Below are positions 33,080 to 42,966 of a stretch of DNA of 64,000 bases, one piece after another. A program made the translations under genes and the position numbers. The notes beneath the pieces were generated by a model. That model was not told the DNA's origin. It did not search any database and saw only the letters and a list, made by a program, of their open reading frames with translations. Numbering within the stretch: position 1 is the first letter of the stretch; the number at the start of each line of letters is the position of its first letter. The DNA lies in NCBI RefSeq assembly GCF_013337115.1, contig NZ_SGWE01000004.1, positions 62,001 through 126,000 on the forward strand, read 5' to 3'. This DNA comes from Deinococcus sp. JMULE3 (GTDB lineage Bacteria; Deinococcota; Deinococci; Deinococcales; Deinococcaceae).

Positions 33080-33570
33080 TAAATTTTGTCTAAGAGTATG
33101 TATTGCAATCCTGTCAATCTGGATTTTTTACACTCCAGAACAAACGACTCCGGCGCAAAAAATATTGTCGCAGTGTAATTTTTTACAAATTGCAGGTTAT
33201 TGAAATCACTCTCAGGGATCTCTTTTATTGCCTCCCTTGAATCATTCCAGGCGACTGGCTTGATTAGATACCACTTACGTTCATCCGAATCAATGCATTC
33301 TATCATTGTCAGATTAGCAGAGTATTTATCGACAATTTTTGACATTTTTTGACTAACTGCCATGTACTTACTACTAATCTGCATAGAGTCAAATACTGAT
33401 CCAGCGCAAACTTCAAATTTAGGCAATTCTAGTTTGGTCAAATCGCCAAACATAATCTCATCATCTATCCAGTCTATAAATTTTGAAGCCTTTCTAGTCA
33501 TGGGTTTCGTACCTTGAGGAAGTATCGGCGCTCTAGATCTCGAGTTTGCCAAAATTGCATATATCTTCAT
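33079..33570 (-). CDS. Immunity-protein-like gene (Imm11/DUF1629-like)
   Basis: 163 residues, AT-rich codon use quite unlike its neighbours. The C-terminal two thirds read like the Imm11/DUF1629 pattern: a Val-Ser-type segment (MAVSQKMSKIVDKYSANL), a central IECIDSDERKWYLIKPVAWND, a FNNLQFVKNYTATIFFAPE strand and the closing motif LTGLQYILLDK. Such proteins neutralise polymorphic toxins delivered by contact-dependent systems. GGGGGA lies 6 nt before the ATG. Its TAG stop overlaps the edge of a split repeat. No cognate toxin is intact here. The family call is by motif shape only. Confidence 0.5.
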   Translation of the reverse strand: MKIYAILANSRSRAPILPQGTKPMTRKASKFIDWIDDEIMFGDLTKLELPKFEVCAGSVFDSMQISSKYMAVSQKMSKIVDKYSANLTMIECIDSDERKWYLIKPVAWNDSREAIKEIPESDFNNLQFVKNYTATIFFAPESFVLECKKSRLTGLQYILLDKI

Positions 33571-33610
33571 GAAATCCCCCTATTTACGACTCAAAAGAAT
33601 CGTGCCTTAA

Positions 33611-33838
33611 TTAAAGAGGAGAAAATTCAATTATCCAATTCCGCACTTCCGCTAGCCGGGTTTCATTTTCCTGGATGCAACTAATTGCCGACATACTCCC
33701 AAGGCTTCCCATGGAAAACTTACGCACACTCTCATAAATATACGGTGTCGGTCAAGCTGCAACGGCTTTTAGGTTTTACAAATAATGCGTTAACGCTCTA
33801 TGATCTAATGCACTCAGATTTATCCTGAATTTACTCAT
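33611..33838 (-). pseudogene. Decayed small reading frame in the AT-rich islet
   Basis: From ATG 33838 (with GGAG 8 nt upstream) one frame reads MSKFRINLSALDHRALTHYL, TAA, NLKAVAA, TGA, PTPYIYESVRKFSMGSLGSM, and continues to ETRLAEVRNWIIEFSPL and a TAA at 33613. Two internal stops break it. The downstream segment has good protein character. The family is not recognised; it could be a second small gene of the toxin/immunity kind. Confidence 0.4.
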
Positions 33839-33850
33839 TTTATTTCTCCA

Positions 33851-34096
33851 CTATAGGCAGATTTTCCTCGCAACGCGAGCATTTACGCCAGCTTTATATT
33901 CAGCAGCAAAGGCTAGAAAGTTGTAATGAGATTCTCCGCTCTGCTCAATACAGTACGGAAATCCACTATTCCCCTCCTCTTTCAAAGATTGCCTCCAAAT
34001 TCCTATATGGCGCACCGTTTTACCACTCGAAGCAGAAGGATTTATTTGCTGGGCGGCTATAATAACATCAAGCTCCAGACAAATCCAATCACTGTC
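33851..34096 (-). pseudogene. 5'-truncated reading frame at the edge of the AT-rich islet
   Basis: An 81-codon open frame with no start codon, entering from the islet boundary and ending at TAG 33853. It includes DSDWICLELDVIIAQQINPS, TVRHIGIWRQSLKEEG, FPYCIEQSGESHYNFLAFAA and EYKAGVNARVARKICL. It looks like the C-terminal tail of a protein cut off by the insertion junction. Placed just ahead of an immunity-like gene on the same strand, it might be a toxin tip. The family is not recognised. Confidence 0.45.
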
Positions 34097-34135
34097 GAAT
34101 GGCCTTTGCAGTCCATGCAGTCGGAGGTACGTATC
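34097..34135 (-). repeat. Family-1 repeat, copy 3, left end (degenerate)
   Basis: The minus strand reads GATACGTACCTCCGACTGCA, then TGGACTGCAAAGGCCATTC, which aligns with the left end and first stem-loop of family 1 (ATACGGACTCCGGTTGAATG, GCTTGCAAAGCCATTC). With 32972-33079 it makes one complete, interrupted copy. Confidence 0.5.
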
Positions 34136-34235
34136 GCTCTAATCCCGGATAAAGAACCAATGGGTCGCCGTTCAGTTCCACTTCCAATCGTTTTGATCTC
34201 CGGCTTCTCGCGCTCCTCTTGGAGGCGTTGCCCGT

Positions 34236-35609
34236 TCAGACCAGCGCGCCGCGCGCGGTCAGTTCAGTGCGGAGGTCGTCCGGGTTGACGGCCCGGACCT
34301 CGCCCACGTGGCGCTGGGCGGCCCAGGCGGCGGCGATCCCGGCGGCCTCGCCCATGGAGTGGCAGTTCTGCTGCACGCGGATGCTGGACTGCGCCTCGAA
34401 GGTGCTGCTCGCCGCGCGGCCCGGTACGAGCAGGTTCGTGACGTTCAGCGGGATGATGGCGCGCAGCGGGATGTCGTGGAACGCGCCGGGCGCGAAGTAC
34501 GGCGCGGTGCCCTCGCGTTCATGCAGCAGTTTCGCGCCGCCCCTGACGGAGTGAATGTCCACGGGGTAGTGGTTGCGGCAGATGCCGTCCGGGAAGCGGG
34601 CGCAGTCGAGGATGTCCGTGACGGTCAGCGTGTACTCCCCGTGAATGCGCCGGGTTTCGCGCACGCCGACCATCGGGGCGACCACGCCGATGAAAGCGTG
34701 CTCGCAGCCGGGCAGGTACGCGCGGCAGAACGCCGTGAGGCGCGTGATGGCCTGCCGCCCGTCCAGTTGCGTCTCGCTGAGCTGCCAGGGGTCGGTGCCG
34801 TCGTGCAGGTCGGCGCGGATGCGTGGGCAGTTGAAGCTGAGTTCGCCGGGGCGACCGGGGACACTGAATGCCTGGAAGTAGTCCCCGTCGCGTTCCAGCA
34901 GGACGCCATCCTCGACTGCCTGCCGGAAGAGGGGTTCCAGACTGCTGCGGCGACCCCAGACCATCCAGAAGTGCAGGAAGTCCGGATGGTCCTGCCGCTG
35001 CCCGTTCCCGTTCAGGAAATCGCGCAGCCGGGTGACGTCCACCCCGGCCAGCGTGAAGCGCAGGCTCATGGCCTGATGCACGCCGTCCTCGTCCCCGCCG
35101 CTCATGGGGACGCCCGCCAGCGCGGCCACGTCGGCGTCTCCGGTCGCGTCGATGAACGTCCGGGCACGCAGGGCCTGCAATCCTCCCTTGTTGTGCACGA
35201 CCAGCGACTCGATCCGCCCGGCAGCCATGACGGGCTGCACGACCTGAGTGTGGAACAGCACCTCCGCGCCGGATTCGCGCAGGAGGTCGTCCAGCACGAA
35301 CTTCAGGCCCTCCGGGTTGAACCAATTGTCGTTCCCGGACGGGTCCGTCGCGCCGTCGCCGCGCGCCCGCAGGCGGGCCTTGAGTTCCTCGGTCAGGCCC
35401 CGGTTGAGGTTCTGACCGTCCGCGACGTTGCGCATCAGCGGTGTCACCCAGGCGTTCGTGCCGGTGCCGCCCAGGCTCCCCTGCGCCTCGACCACCAGCG
35501 TGCGCGCCCCACTGCGGGCGGCGGCGATGCCCGCGATGGCCCCGGCGGTGCCGCCCCCGGCGACGATCACGTCCCAGTCGCGGTCCAGCGTGCGGTAGGT
35601 CAGGGTCAT
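34236..35609 (-). CDS. FAD-dependent oxidoreductase (FAD_oxidored family)
   Basis: 457 residues. The N-terminal dinucleotide fold DVIVAGGGTAGAIAGIAAAR with VVEAQGSLGGTGTNAWVTP is typical of the FAD-dependent oxidoreductase group related to fumarate reductase and GlcNAc-operon flavoproteins. ARTFIDATGDADVAALAGVP is the second FAD motif, and the C-terminus has LLVPGRAASSTFEAQSSIRV and MGEAAGIAAAWA. The substrate is unknown. It is the last gene of a permease-permease-Nudix-FAD cluster (ATGA overlap with the Nudix gene), suggesting oxidation of an imported carbohydrate or derivative. Confidence 0.85.
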   Translation of the reverse strand: MTLTYRTLDRDWDVIVAGGGTAGAIAGIAAARSGARTLVVEAQGSLGGTGTNAWVTPLMRNVADGQNLNRGLTEELKARLRARGDGATDPSGNDNWFNPEGLKFVLDDLLRESGAEVLFHTQVVQPVMAAGRIESLVVHNKGGLQALRARTFIDATGDADVAALAGVPMSGGDEDGVHQAMSLRFTLAGVDVTRLRDFLNGNGQRQDHPDFLHFWMVWGRRSSLEPLFRQAVEDGVLLERDGDYFQAFSVPGRPGELSFNCPRIRADLHDGTDPWQLSETQLDGRQAITRLTAFCRAYLPGCEHAFIGVVAPMVGVRETRRIHGEYTLTVTDILDCARFPDGICRNHYPVDIHSVRGGAKLLHEREGTAPYFAPGAFHDIPLRAIIPLNVTNLLVPGRAASSTFEAQSSIRVQQNCHSMGEAAGIAAAWAAQRHVGEVRAVNPDDLRTELTARGALV

Positions 35610-36109
35610 GCGTCCGCCCAGGCGTGAGTGAACAGGTGGCGCAGTGCGGCGAGGGTCAGCCAGTTGAAGTCCTCGGGCCGGGTCTGAATCTGGGTGCGCA
35701 GGTCGCGCAGCGGGACCCAGCGGGGCGCCTCGGCGTGGTCGCCGCGGGTCAGGGGATCGCCGCTGACCTGCACGCGGAAGAAGAAGCCGACGCTGTCCAC
35801 CGGGCCGCGTGTGGTCTGGTACACGAAGGCGGGGGTCAGGCACTCCACGTCCCCGCCGGGCGCGCTGGAGGTGGTGGCGCGCGGGTCGTCCAGGAAGGCC
35901 GTGACGGTCAGGCCGGTTTCCTCCATGACCTCGCGGCGCAGGGCGGCCGGGATGGACTCGAAGGGATCGAGCTGCCCGCCGGGGAGTTCCAGCGTGCGCG
36001 GCTGGCCGGGTTTGGCGCGCACCTGCAGGAGCACCTCGCGCCCGTGTTCGCCGTCCCGTTCGATGACCGCCCGGGCGTTCACGTAGAAGTCCTTCTTCCG
36101 GCGGAACAT
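35606..36109 (-). CDS. Nudix hydrolase
   Basis: 167 residues. The Nudix box GGQLDPFESIPAALRREVMEETGL (around residues 43-66) contains the required REVMEE core. It begins FRRKKDFYVNARAVIERDGE, and a C-terminal helix follows. It hydrolyses a nucleoside diphosphate linked to an unknown moiety. Its ATG overlaps the stop of the upstream permease gene and its stop overlaps the flavoprotein start. A house-cleaning enzyme in a transport operon is unusual but common enough in Deinococcus, which has many Nudix genes. Confidence 0.9.
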   Translation of the reverse strand: MFRRKKDFYVNARAVIERDGEHGREVLLQVRAKPGQPRTLELPGGQLDPFESIPAALRREVMEETGLTVTAFLDDPRATTSSAPGGDVECLTPAFVYQTTRGPVDSVGFFFRVQVSGDPLTRGDHAEAPRWVPLRDLRTQIQTRPEDFNWLTLAALRHLFTHAWADA

Positions 36110-37041
36110 CAGCCCTTGACCGCGCCTTCCAGGCCTTTCATGAAGTACTTCTGGCCCATCAGGAACACGATCAGGATCGGGATGATCGTGATGACGGCGC
36201 CCGCCATGACGGCGCGGGAGTTGGTGCTGAACGTGCCGGACAGTTCCAGCAGGCCCGCGGAGAGCGGGAGCATGTTCTTGTCGGGCAGCATGACGCGCGC
36301 CCACAGGAACGAGTTCCAGTACGCCACGAATTCCAGGATGGCGAACGCGGCGATGGTCGGGGTGGCCAGCGGGAGCATGATGCGCCGCCAGATGGTCAGT
36401 TCGCGCGCGCCGTCGATGCGGGCCGCCTCGATGAGTTCCTGCGGGATGCCCAGGTACGCCTGCCGCAGCAGGAACAGGCCCACGATGCTGGCCGCGCCGG
36501 GCAGCACGACCGCGAGGTACTGCCGCGCGGCGTCCGCCAGGGGACTGGTCTGCGCCAGCAGCCCCAGTTTGATGGTGGTGATGTAGTTGACGATCAGGCC
36601 GGCCTCGTTCGGGAGGACCATCAGGATCAGGATGGAGTAGAAGACGAGGTCCCGGCCGGGGAAGCGCATGCGGGCCAGCGGGTACGCGGCGAGCGTGGCG
36701 AGGGTCGTGGTGAACGTCACGCCCAGGATGCAGATGATCACGGAATTCAGGAACAGTCGCCAGAAAGGAACGGTGGTGCCGCTGAATACTTCCAGGTAAT
36801 TGCGCAGGCTCAGGGCTTTCGGGAGGATCTTGGCCTCGTAGATGTTCCCGGTGGGTTCCAGGGACGTGACGAGCGTCCAGTAGAACGGGTAGAGCATGAT
36901 CAGCGCGATCAGGATCAGCACGGCGTACGCGGCGGCGTTGCGCAGCCGTTCGCGGCGCTGACGCTGCACCTTGAGTTGCGCGGCCAGTTGCGCGTGCGGG
37001 TCACTGACCAGGGTGGTCTGGGGCAGGGTGGTGTCAGGCAT
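36109..37041 (-). CDS. ABC sugar transporter permease (MalG-like)
   Basis: 310-residue inner-membrane permease, second of a pair. Six hydrophobic segments begin with AAAYAVLILIALIMLYPFYW. The EAA loop that contacts the ATPase is present (LIEAARIDGARELTIWRRIM LP region, near residue 215). Family CUT1, carbohydrate uptake. It overlaps the MalF-like gene by 8 nt. Neither the ATPase nor a binding protein is encoded alongside, so a shared MsmK/MalK-type ATPase is presumably used. Confidence 0.92.
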   Translation of the reverse strand: MPDTTLPQTTLVSDPHAQLAAQLKVQRQRRERLRNAAAYAVLILIALIMLYPFYWTLVTSLEPTGNIYEAKILPKALSLRNYLEVFSGTTVPFWRLFLNSVIICILGVTFTTTLATLAAYPLARMRFPGRDLVFYSILILMVLPNEAGLIVNYITTIKLGLLAQTSPLADAARQYLAVVLPGAASIVGLFLLRQAYLGIPQELIEAARIDGARELTIWRRIMLPLATPTIAAFAILEFVAYWNSFLWARVMLPDKNMLPLSAGLLELSGTFSTNSRAVMAGAVITIIPILIVFLMGQKYFMKGLEGAVKG

Positions 37042-37975
37042 CGCTGCGGCCTCCTTTCGTCAGGCGGAAGTTGATCAGGCCGAACAGGATGCTGACCACC
37101 GCGACGACCATGCTGGCGGCGGCGGCCAGCCCGAAGTTGAAGTCGCCCCCGAACGCCTTGGAGAACGAGTACATCAGCGCGGAGTACGTGCTGCCCGCCG
37201 GGTAGCCGTTGGGCGTCATGACGTACAGTTCCTCGAACACCTTGATGGCGCTGATGGTGGACAGCAGGCTGCACACCAGGATGGTGGGGCGCAGGCCCGG
37301 CAGGGTGATGTTCCAGAACACCTGCGAGCGGGTCGCGCCGTCGATGGTGGCGGCTTCCTCCAGTTCGCGGCTGATGCCCTGCAGGCCCGCGAGGTACAGC
37401 ACCATGTAGTATCCGATGCCCTTCCAGAGGGTCACGAACATCACCGCGAACAGCGCCGTGGCGGGGTTGTCGAGCAGGCTGTGGTCGCCGCGCATCAGGC
37501 CCAGACCCATGAGGATGCTGTTCACGGCGCCGCCCTGCTTGTACAGCCACGACCAGATCAGGCCAACCACCGCGAAGCTCGTCACGACCGGCACGTAGTA
37601 CGCGGTGCGGAAGAACCCGATGCCGCGCAGCGGACGGTTCACGAGGAGTGCCACCAGGATCGAGATGACCTGAATCACCGGCACGACCAATACGTACTTC
37701 AGGCTGTTGCGCAGACCCGACCAGAACTGCTCGTCGGCGAACAGTTCGCGGAAGTTGTCGAGGCCCACCCACTGCGGCGGGTTGATGATGTTGTACTTCG
37801 TGAACGCCAGGTACGACCCGAAGATCACGGGCCAGGTGTGGTACACGACGAGCAGGATCAGGAACGGCAGCATGAACGCGTAGGCGATCAGGGTGTTGCG
37901 CACCGTGACAGACGCGCCGGTGCCGCCGATGCGGTGTTGTTCGCGGCGAGAAACGCGCCGCCCCTTTGTGGTCAT
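37034..37975 (-). CDS. ABC sugar transporter permease (MalF-like)
   Basis: 313 residues, six hydrophobic segments starting NTLIAYAFMLPFLILLVVYH. EAA loop: LEEAATIDGATRSQVFWNIT LP region near residue 210. Also has FRELFADEQFWSGLRNSLKY, a typical CUT1 periplasmic loop. First gene of the permease-permease-Nudix-FAD cluster. ATG 37975 is supported by TACACT exactly 7 nt upstream. A terminator for the preceding gene separates it from the small stress-type protein. Confidence 0.92.
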   Translation of the reverse strand: MTTKGRRVSRREQHRIGGTGASVTVRNTLIAYAFMLPFLILLVVYHTWPVIFGSYLAFTKYNIINPPQWVGLDNFRELFADEQFWSGLRNSLKYVLVVPVIQVISILVALLVNRPLRGIGFFRTAYYVPVVTSFAVVGLIWSWLYKQGGAVNSILMGLGLMRGDHSLLDNPATALFAVMFVTLWKGIGYYMVLYLAGLQGISRELEEAATIDGATRSQVFWNITLPGLRPTILVCSLLSTISAIKVFEELYVMTPNGYPAGSTYSALMYSFSKAFGGDFNFGLAAAASMVVAVVSILFGLINFRLTKGGRSDA

Positions 37976-37982
37976 GGGGCGC

Positions 37983-37988
37983 AGTGTA
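37983..37988 (-). promoter_or_regulatory. -10 box of a leaderless promoter (ABC permease operon)
   Basis: Minus strand TACACT, then 7 nt (GCGCCCC) to the ATG at 37975. Confidence 0.55.
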
Positions 37989-38011
37989 GCGGGCCGTGCG
38001 GGGAGCGGCGT

Positions 38012-38045
38012 GAAAAAACCAGCCACTCCGCGCGGGAGGGGCTGG
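38012..38045 (-). terminator. Terminator after the small hydrophilic protein gene
   Basis: Minus strand CCAGCCcCTCC-GCGCGG-like stem (CCAGCCC.../...GGCTGG) followed by TTTTTTC, 24 nt after the stop. Confidence 0.85.
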
Positions 38046-38069
38046 TCAGGGCAGGTCGAGGCTGACGGT

Positions 38070-38303
38070 TTAGTGACCGTCGCCGTCGTGCGCTTCGCGT
38101 TTGCCTTCGTTGTACTCGGCGTTGGCTTCGGCGTTGTGAACTTCGGCCTTGGCGCGGTCCTCAAGGGCTTCGGCCTTGTGGTGGGCGTCACCCGTCACGG
38201 CGTGGGCGGCGTTGTGGCCAGCCTCGCGCAGGCGGTCGGCCCCTTCGTTCACTTTGGCCTTGGCGGCGTCCAGCATGTTTTCAGCGGTGCTCTTGTCACT
38301 CAT
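38070..38303 (-). CDS. Small hydrophilic LEA/CsbD-like protein
   Basis: 77 residues, extremely hydrophilic, Ala/Glu/Lys/His-rich: [40 protein letters not shown] and [20 protein letters not shown]. The regular amphipathic, low-complexity pattern resembles late-embryogenesis-abundant or CsbD-type stress proteins, which protect against desiccation; that role is inferred. GGAGGA lies 8 nt before the ATG. It has its own terminator and is divergent from icd. Confidence 0.6.
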   Translation of the reverse strand: MSDKSTAENMLDAAKAKVNEGADRLREAGHNAAHAVTGDAHHKAEALEDRAKAEVHNAEANAEYNEGKREAHDGDGH

Positions 38304-38533
38304 CGGTTGAGTCCTCCTGCGAAGTGGATTCCCTAGTGGGTGCCCCCAGACTGCCGCGCGCCGCCGCCGACGGGGTGAGGGCAGGCTTCAGCGGGACCCC
38401 ACGCGACGCTGGGGGAATCTTCACCTTCCAGGGCCGCCGGGCACCCGTGATCGCTTCTGGACTGCGTGTAAACCCTTCGGGTAACAGGTACACCAACTCG
38501 GGTTCGGGCCCGGTGGGGTACAGTGTCCGGGTC

Positions 38534-39790
<1,257 letters not shown>

Positions 39791-39805
39791 GCCAACGGGT
39801 GAACT

Positions 39806-39837
39806 GAGGCGGCGAGGGAATCACCCCTCGCCGCCTC
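39806..39837. terminator. Bidirectional terminator between icd and msrA
   Basis: A 13-bp stem GAGGCGGCGAGGG / CCCTCGCCGCCTC with a short AATCAC-type loop between convergent genes. Confidence 0.85.
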
Positions 39838-39853
39838 TCGTTTCCGGACTGCT

Positions 39854-40405
39854 TTACGCGCGCAGGCGGTCGCTGTAGTACTGCCGCATCTTCGCCACCT
39901 TCGGCGCGATGACGGCCATGCAGTACGGCTGGCGCGGGTTGTTCTCGTAGTAGTTCTGGTGGTAGTCCTCGGCGACGAAGAACTCGGTGGCGGGTTCGAT
40001 GGTCGTCACGATGGGCTTGCCGAACACGTCCTGGGCGGTCAGGTCGGCGATCACCTCGCGCGTCTGCGCGTCCTGTTCGGGGGTCAGGGGGAACACGGCG
40101 CTGCGGTACTGCGTGCCGGTGTCCGCACCCTGGCGGTTGAGGCTGGTGGGGTCGTGCGTGGCGAAGAACAGGCCCAGCAGGTCCCGGTAGGACACCTGCG
40201 CCGGGTCGAAGGTGACGCGGACCGCCTCGGCGTGCCCGGTGGTGCCACTGCACACGCTGCGGTAGTCGGGGCTGGGGGTGTGCCCGCCAATGTAGCCGCT
40301 CTCGATCTTCTGCACGCCGCGCACGTCCTTCAGGACGGCCTCGGTGCACCAGAAGCAGCCTCCGGCCAGAATCGCCTGCTGCTGTCCCGCGCTGTTGGAA
40401 GTCAT
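39854..40405 (-). CDS. msrA: Peptide-methionine (S)-S-oxide reductase
   Basis: Repairs oxidised methionine. The active site [10 protein letters not shown] has the catalytic Cys (residue 17) and the typical second cysteine; [56 protein letters not shown] and YHQNYYENN follow in the usual order. 183 residues, normal. The start is chosen as the first ATG giving the family N-terminus; CAGAAT lies 6 nt upstream. Oxidative-damage repair fits the organism. Confidence 0.96.
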   Translation of the reverse strand: MTSNSAGQQQAILAGGCFWCTEAVLKDVRGVQKIESGYIGGHTPSPDYRSVCSGTTGHAEAVRVTFDPAQVSYRDLLGLFFATHDPTSLNRQGADTGTQYRSAVFPLTPEQDAQTREVIADLTAQDVFGKPIVTTIEPATEFFVAEDYHQNYYENNPRQPYCMAVIAPKVAKMRQYYSDRLRA

Positions 40406-40470
40406 GGCGGCATTCTGTCGTGTTCCCGCGCGGGCAACGGCGACGGTGGGCACGATCCCCGCCGCGTACC

Positions 40471-41646
40471 TCAGGTGGCGGGGGTGCTGACGGTGTCGCC
40501 CTCGCTGACCAGGGCGTCGAGGAGTTTCAGGGCTTCTTCCAGGCGGTGAGACTGCACGCGCGCGGCGGTGCGGGCCTGCCTCCATTCCAGGCGGACGCGG
40601 GCCAGACTGACCGGGTCGCCGCCCAGCGACTGCAGTTGCGCGGCGCGGCGTTCCAGGGCTTCCACCTGGGTTTTCAGGTCGCGCAGCGCTCCCTGGTGCG
40701 CGCGGGCGGCCTGCAGGGTGCTGTCCAGTTGCGTGCGGGCTTCCTCCTGCGCGAGGTGCAGCGCGTGGTGGGCCTGCATGACGGCGGGGCTGCCGTCGGC
40801 GTCCCCGGCGTGCCACTGGGCGTAGTTCAGCGCCTGCCGGGCGCGCAGGACGTTCGGGTGCAGCGGGACGCCCAGCGAGAAGCGGGCGTTCGAGAGGTCC
40901 ACGTCGAGCATGGTCAGGGGCGTGTCCGCGTCGGTCAGTTCGATCAGCGGCGTGAACGCGTCGAGGAACGCGTGGGTCTGCGAGGCCATCAGGCGGGTGT
41001 GCGCCAGGCGCGGGCCGACGGCCTGACCGGTCCGCAGGGCGTCTTCGAGTTCCTGCACGTTCAGGTCGAGCAGTTGCGCCTGCGCGGCGGCGGCCGCGAC
41101 CTGGTCGGCCACCTCGATGCGGGCGTGGTCGGCGCGCAGGCGGCTGAGCATCTCCTCGGTCTCCCAGCGGCGCACCTCGGCCTGGGTGGCCTGCACGTCC
41201 CATTCGGCGGCGCGTTCCAGGGCGCGCAGGTCGGGGTTGGTGCGGATCGCGGCGAGGCTGCGCCCGGCGATCTCGGCGTGCGAGCGGGCCAGCAGCAGCG
41301 GCAGGTCGTGCGCGCGGCGGCCCCAGCGGACCGGGCCGGGCGCGGGGGCGATGGGGCCCTCGGTGGGCTGGGCGGGCACGGGGACGCTCTCGGCGAAGCG
41401 GGCGAGGTCGAGGGTGGTGCCTTCCAGCCAGCGGTCGGCGCGGCCGTCCCCGAACTCGTCGCGCATGCGGGCGTACACGTCCTGCAGGACCGCCACGACG
41501 TCGCGGGGACCGAGGGTGCGCAGGGCGGTCCAGCCGCGGCGCTGCACGGCGCCCTGGATGGCCTGTTCGGCCTCGTGGGAGCCCAGTTCGGCGCTCAGGC
41601 GGGCGCGCAGCCAGTCGCGGTACGGGTCGCTGGAGGCGCGGATCAT
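40471..41646 (-). CDS. Coiled-coil protein of unknown function
   Basis: 391 residues, no signal peptide. An N-terminal region ([20 protein letters not shown]) and a Pro-rich linker ([18 protein letters not shown]) precede about 270 residues of strongly helical, Gln/Ala/Arg-rich sequence with coiled-coil character ([40 protein letters not shown]). It superficially resembles the periplasmic helices of TolC-type proteins but lacks an export signal and barrel segments. The ATGA overlap with the methyltransferase gene upstream shows co-translation. Function unknown. Confidence 0.6.
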   Translation of the reverse strand: MIRASSDPYRDWLRARLSAELGSHEAEQAIQGAVQRRGWTALRTLGPRDVVAVLQDVYARMRDEFGDGRADRWLEGTTLDLARFAESVPVPAQPTEGPIAPAPGPVRWGRRAHDLPLLLARSHAEIAGRSLAAIRTNPDLRALERAAEWDVQATQAEVRRWETEEMLSRLRADHARIEVADQVAAAAAQAQLLDLNVQELEDALRTGQAVGPRLAHTRLMASQTHAFLDAFTPLIELTDADTPLTMLDVDLSNARFSLGVPLHPNVLRARQALNYAQWHAGDADGSPAVMQAHHALHLAQEEARTQLDSTLQAARAHQGALRDLKTQVEALERRAAQLQSLGGDPVSLARVRLEWRQARTAARVQSHRLEEALKLLDALVSEGDTVSTPAT

Positions 41647-42446
41647 GCGATCTCCCCGGCGCGGCGCTGGCGGGCGCATTCGAACAGCATCAGGGCGGCG
41701 GCGGTGGCGACGTTCAGCGAGTCCGCGCCGCGACTGGCGTCCATGGGAATGCTGACGCTGTGGTCGGTGCGGCGCCAGTGTTCCGGCAGGCCCTCGTGTT
41801 CGGTGCCCAGCAGCAGGGCCACGCGGCCGGTCAGCGGGGCGTCCCAGTAGGCGCGCTCGGCGTCCGGGGTGCACGCGAAGGTCGTGAAGTGCCGCTGCGC
41901 CAGCCACGCCTGCGCCTCGTCCTCGCTCATGACGGCGACCGGCAGGGTGAACACGCTGCCCTGCGAGGACCGGATCACGTTCGGGCCGTAGGGGTCGGCG
42001 CCGCGCCCCAGGACGATCACGCTGTCCGCCCCGGCGGCGTCGGCGCTGCGCAGGATCGCGCCGACGTTGCCGGGTTTTTCCAGGCCGTGCAGCACGACCG
42101 TCACGGCCTGCGCGCCGGGTTCCGGCAGGGGCCGCGCGGGGGTGGGGGCCAGGGCCAGCAGGCCGTCCGGGTTCTCGCGGCCGCTGACCTTCTCGAAGGC
42201 CGCGCGGGACAGCAGGTGCGTGGGGGCGTGCAGGGTGGGGGCCAGCGCCTCGCCCTCGGGGCTGTGCAGGTCGGGGGTGCTGTACACGGCGCTCAGCTTG
42301 ACGCCGCTGGTGACGGCGCGGGCGATCTCGCGGGCACCCTCGATCAGGATGACGCCGTCCTGTTCGCGTTCGCGGCGGCCGCGCAGGCGCACGAGCCGCT
42401 TGACGTGCGCGTTCTGCAGGGAGGTGATGACTTCGGTGGCACTCAT
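41643..42446 (-). CDS. TrmH/SpoU family RNA 2'-O-methyltransferase
   Basis: 267 residues. The N-terminal substrate domain ([33 protein letters not shown]) is of the L30e-like type. The SPOUT catalytic domain has motif 1 [20 protein letters not shown], motif 2 [14 protein letters not shown] and motif 3 [20 protein letters not shown], which form the knot and SAM site. The target is rRNA or tRNA; which one is undetermined. Start 42446 is preferred: CATAAT lies 7 nt upstream and overlaps the alternative ATG at 42455, which therefore cannot be transcribed from it. Confidence 0.92.
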   Translation of the reverse strand: MSATEVITSLQNAHVKRLVRLRGRREREQDGVILIEGAREIARAVTSGVKLSAVYSTPDLHSPEGEALAPTLHAPTHLLSRAAFEKVSGRENPDGLLALAPTPARPLPEPGAQAVTVVLHGLEKPGNVGAILRSADAAGADSVIVLGRGADPYGPNVIRSSQGSVFTLPVAVMSEDEAQAWLAQRHFTTFACTPDAERAYWDAPLTGRVALLLGTEHEGLPEHWRRTDHSVSIPMDASRGADSLNVATAAALMLFECARQRRAGEIA

Positions 42447-42453
42447 TGCGGTC

Positions 42454-42459
42454 ATTATG
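42454..42459 (-). promoter_or_regulatory. -10 box deciding the TrmH-family start
   Basis: Minus strand CATAAT, 7 nt before ATG 42446. It contains part of the alternative upstream ATG. Confidence 0.45.
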
Positions 42460-42537
42460 GCCCGCCAGTCATCAGGGCGGGGCAGCGCGGACCCTGCGCG
42501 CGGCGCGCCAGGCAGGCAAATGCTCTAGCCTGCGGGC

Positions 42538-42921
42538 ATGCCGCTCGCGTATCCACAATTCAAGTCCTGCCCGTGCGGTTCCGGGCGGAGTTACGGGCAC
42601 TGCTGCGGCCCGCTGCACGCCGGTCAGGCCGCCGCCACGCCCGAGGCGCTGATGCGCTCGCGGTACGCGGCGTACGCCCTGGGCGACAGCGCGTACGTGC
42701 AGCGCACCTGGCATCCGGACACCCGCCCGGCCACGCTGGACCTGCGCGACGGCACCCGGTACCTGGGCCTGCGGGTGCACGGGGCGCAGGGGGACGAGGT
42801 GACCTTCACGGCGCAGCTGCGCCTGCCGGACGGCGAGCGGTACTCGCTGCGGGAACGCAGCCGCTTCACGCAGCTGGGCGGGCACTGGGTGTACGTGGAC
42901 GGCGACACCCCCGACGCCTGA
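42538..42921 (+). CDS. YchJ family SEC-C zinc protein (UPF0225)
   Basis: 127 residues. The N-terminal SEC-C knuckle CPCGSGRSYGHCCGP binds zinc. ALMRSRYAAYALGDSAYVQR TW follows, then an NTF2-like domain ending FTQLGGHWVYVDGD. Role unknown; SEC-C zinc fingers occur at the tail of SecA and in proteins tied to folding or quality control. TAGCCT lies 6 nt before the ATG and there is no SD. Divergent from the methyltransferase gene. Confidence 0.88.
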   Translation: MPLAYPQFKSCPCGSGRSYGHCCGPLHAGQAAATPEALMRSRYAAYALGDSAYVQRTWHPDTRPATLDLRDGTRYLGLRVHGAQGDEVTFTAQLRLPDGERYSLRERSRFTQLGGHWVYVDGDTPDA

Positions 42922-42966
42922 TCCGGCGCATGGGAACCCCGTGAGAGTCCGGGCCGTACCGGTGAC

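Larger units (their letters stand above)
33072..34104. mobile_element. AT-rich genomic islet inserted in a family-1 repeat
   Basis: About 1 kb of conspicuously AT-rich DNA (roughly 40% GC by eye against about 69% around it) lies between two GAATGGCC octamers (33072-33079 and 34097-34104). Each octamer belongs to a different part of the same split family-1 repeat. All coding in the islet is on the minus strand: a truncated frame, a frame broken by stops, and one intact gene resembling immunity proteins. No transposase or integrase gene is present. Confidence 0.65.

Noticed and set aside
33926..34288. A 120-codon plus-strand open frame across the right edge of the AT-rich islet
   Set aside because: It runs antisense to a minus-strand frame with clear protein character (33851-34096), crosses the islet boundary into the 3' end of the flavoprotein gene, and has no SD or protein-like composition.
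40471..41646. The coiled-coil protein as a TolC-type outer-membrane factor
   Set aside because: No signal peptide, no barrel segments and no efflux partners nearby. It is co-translated with an RNA methyltransferase gene.
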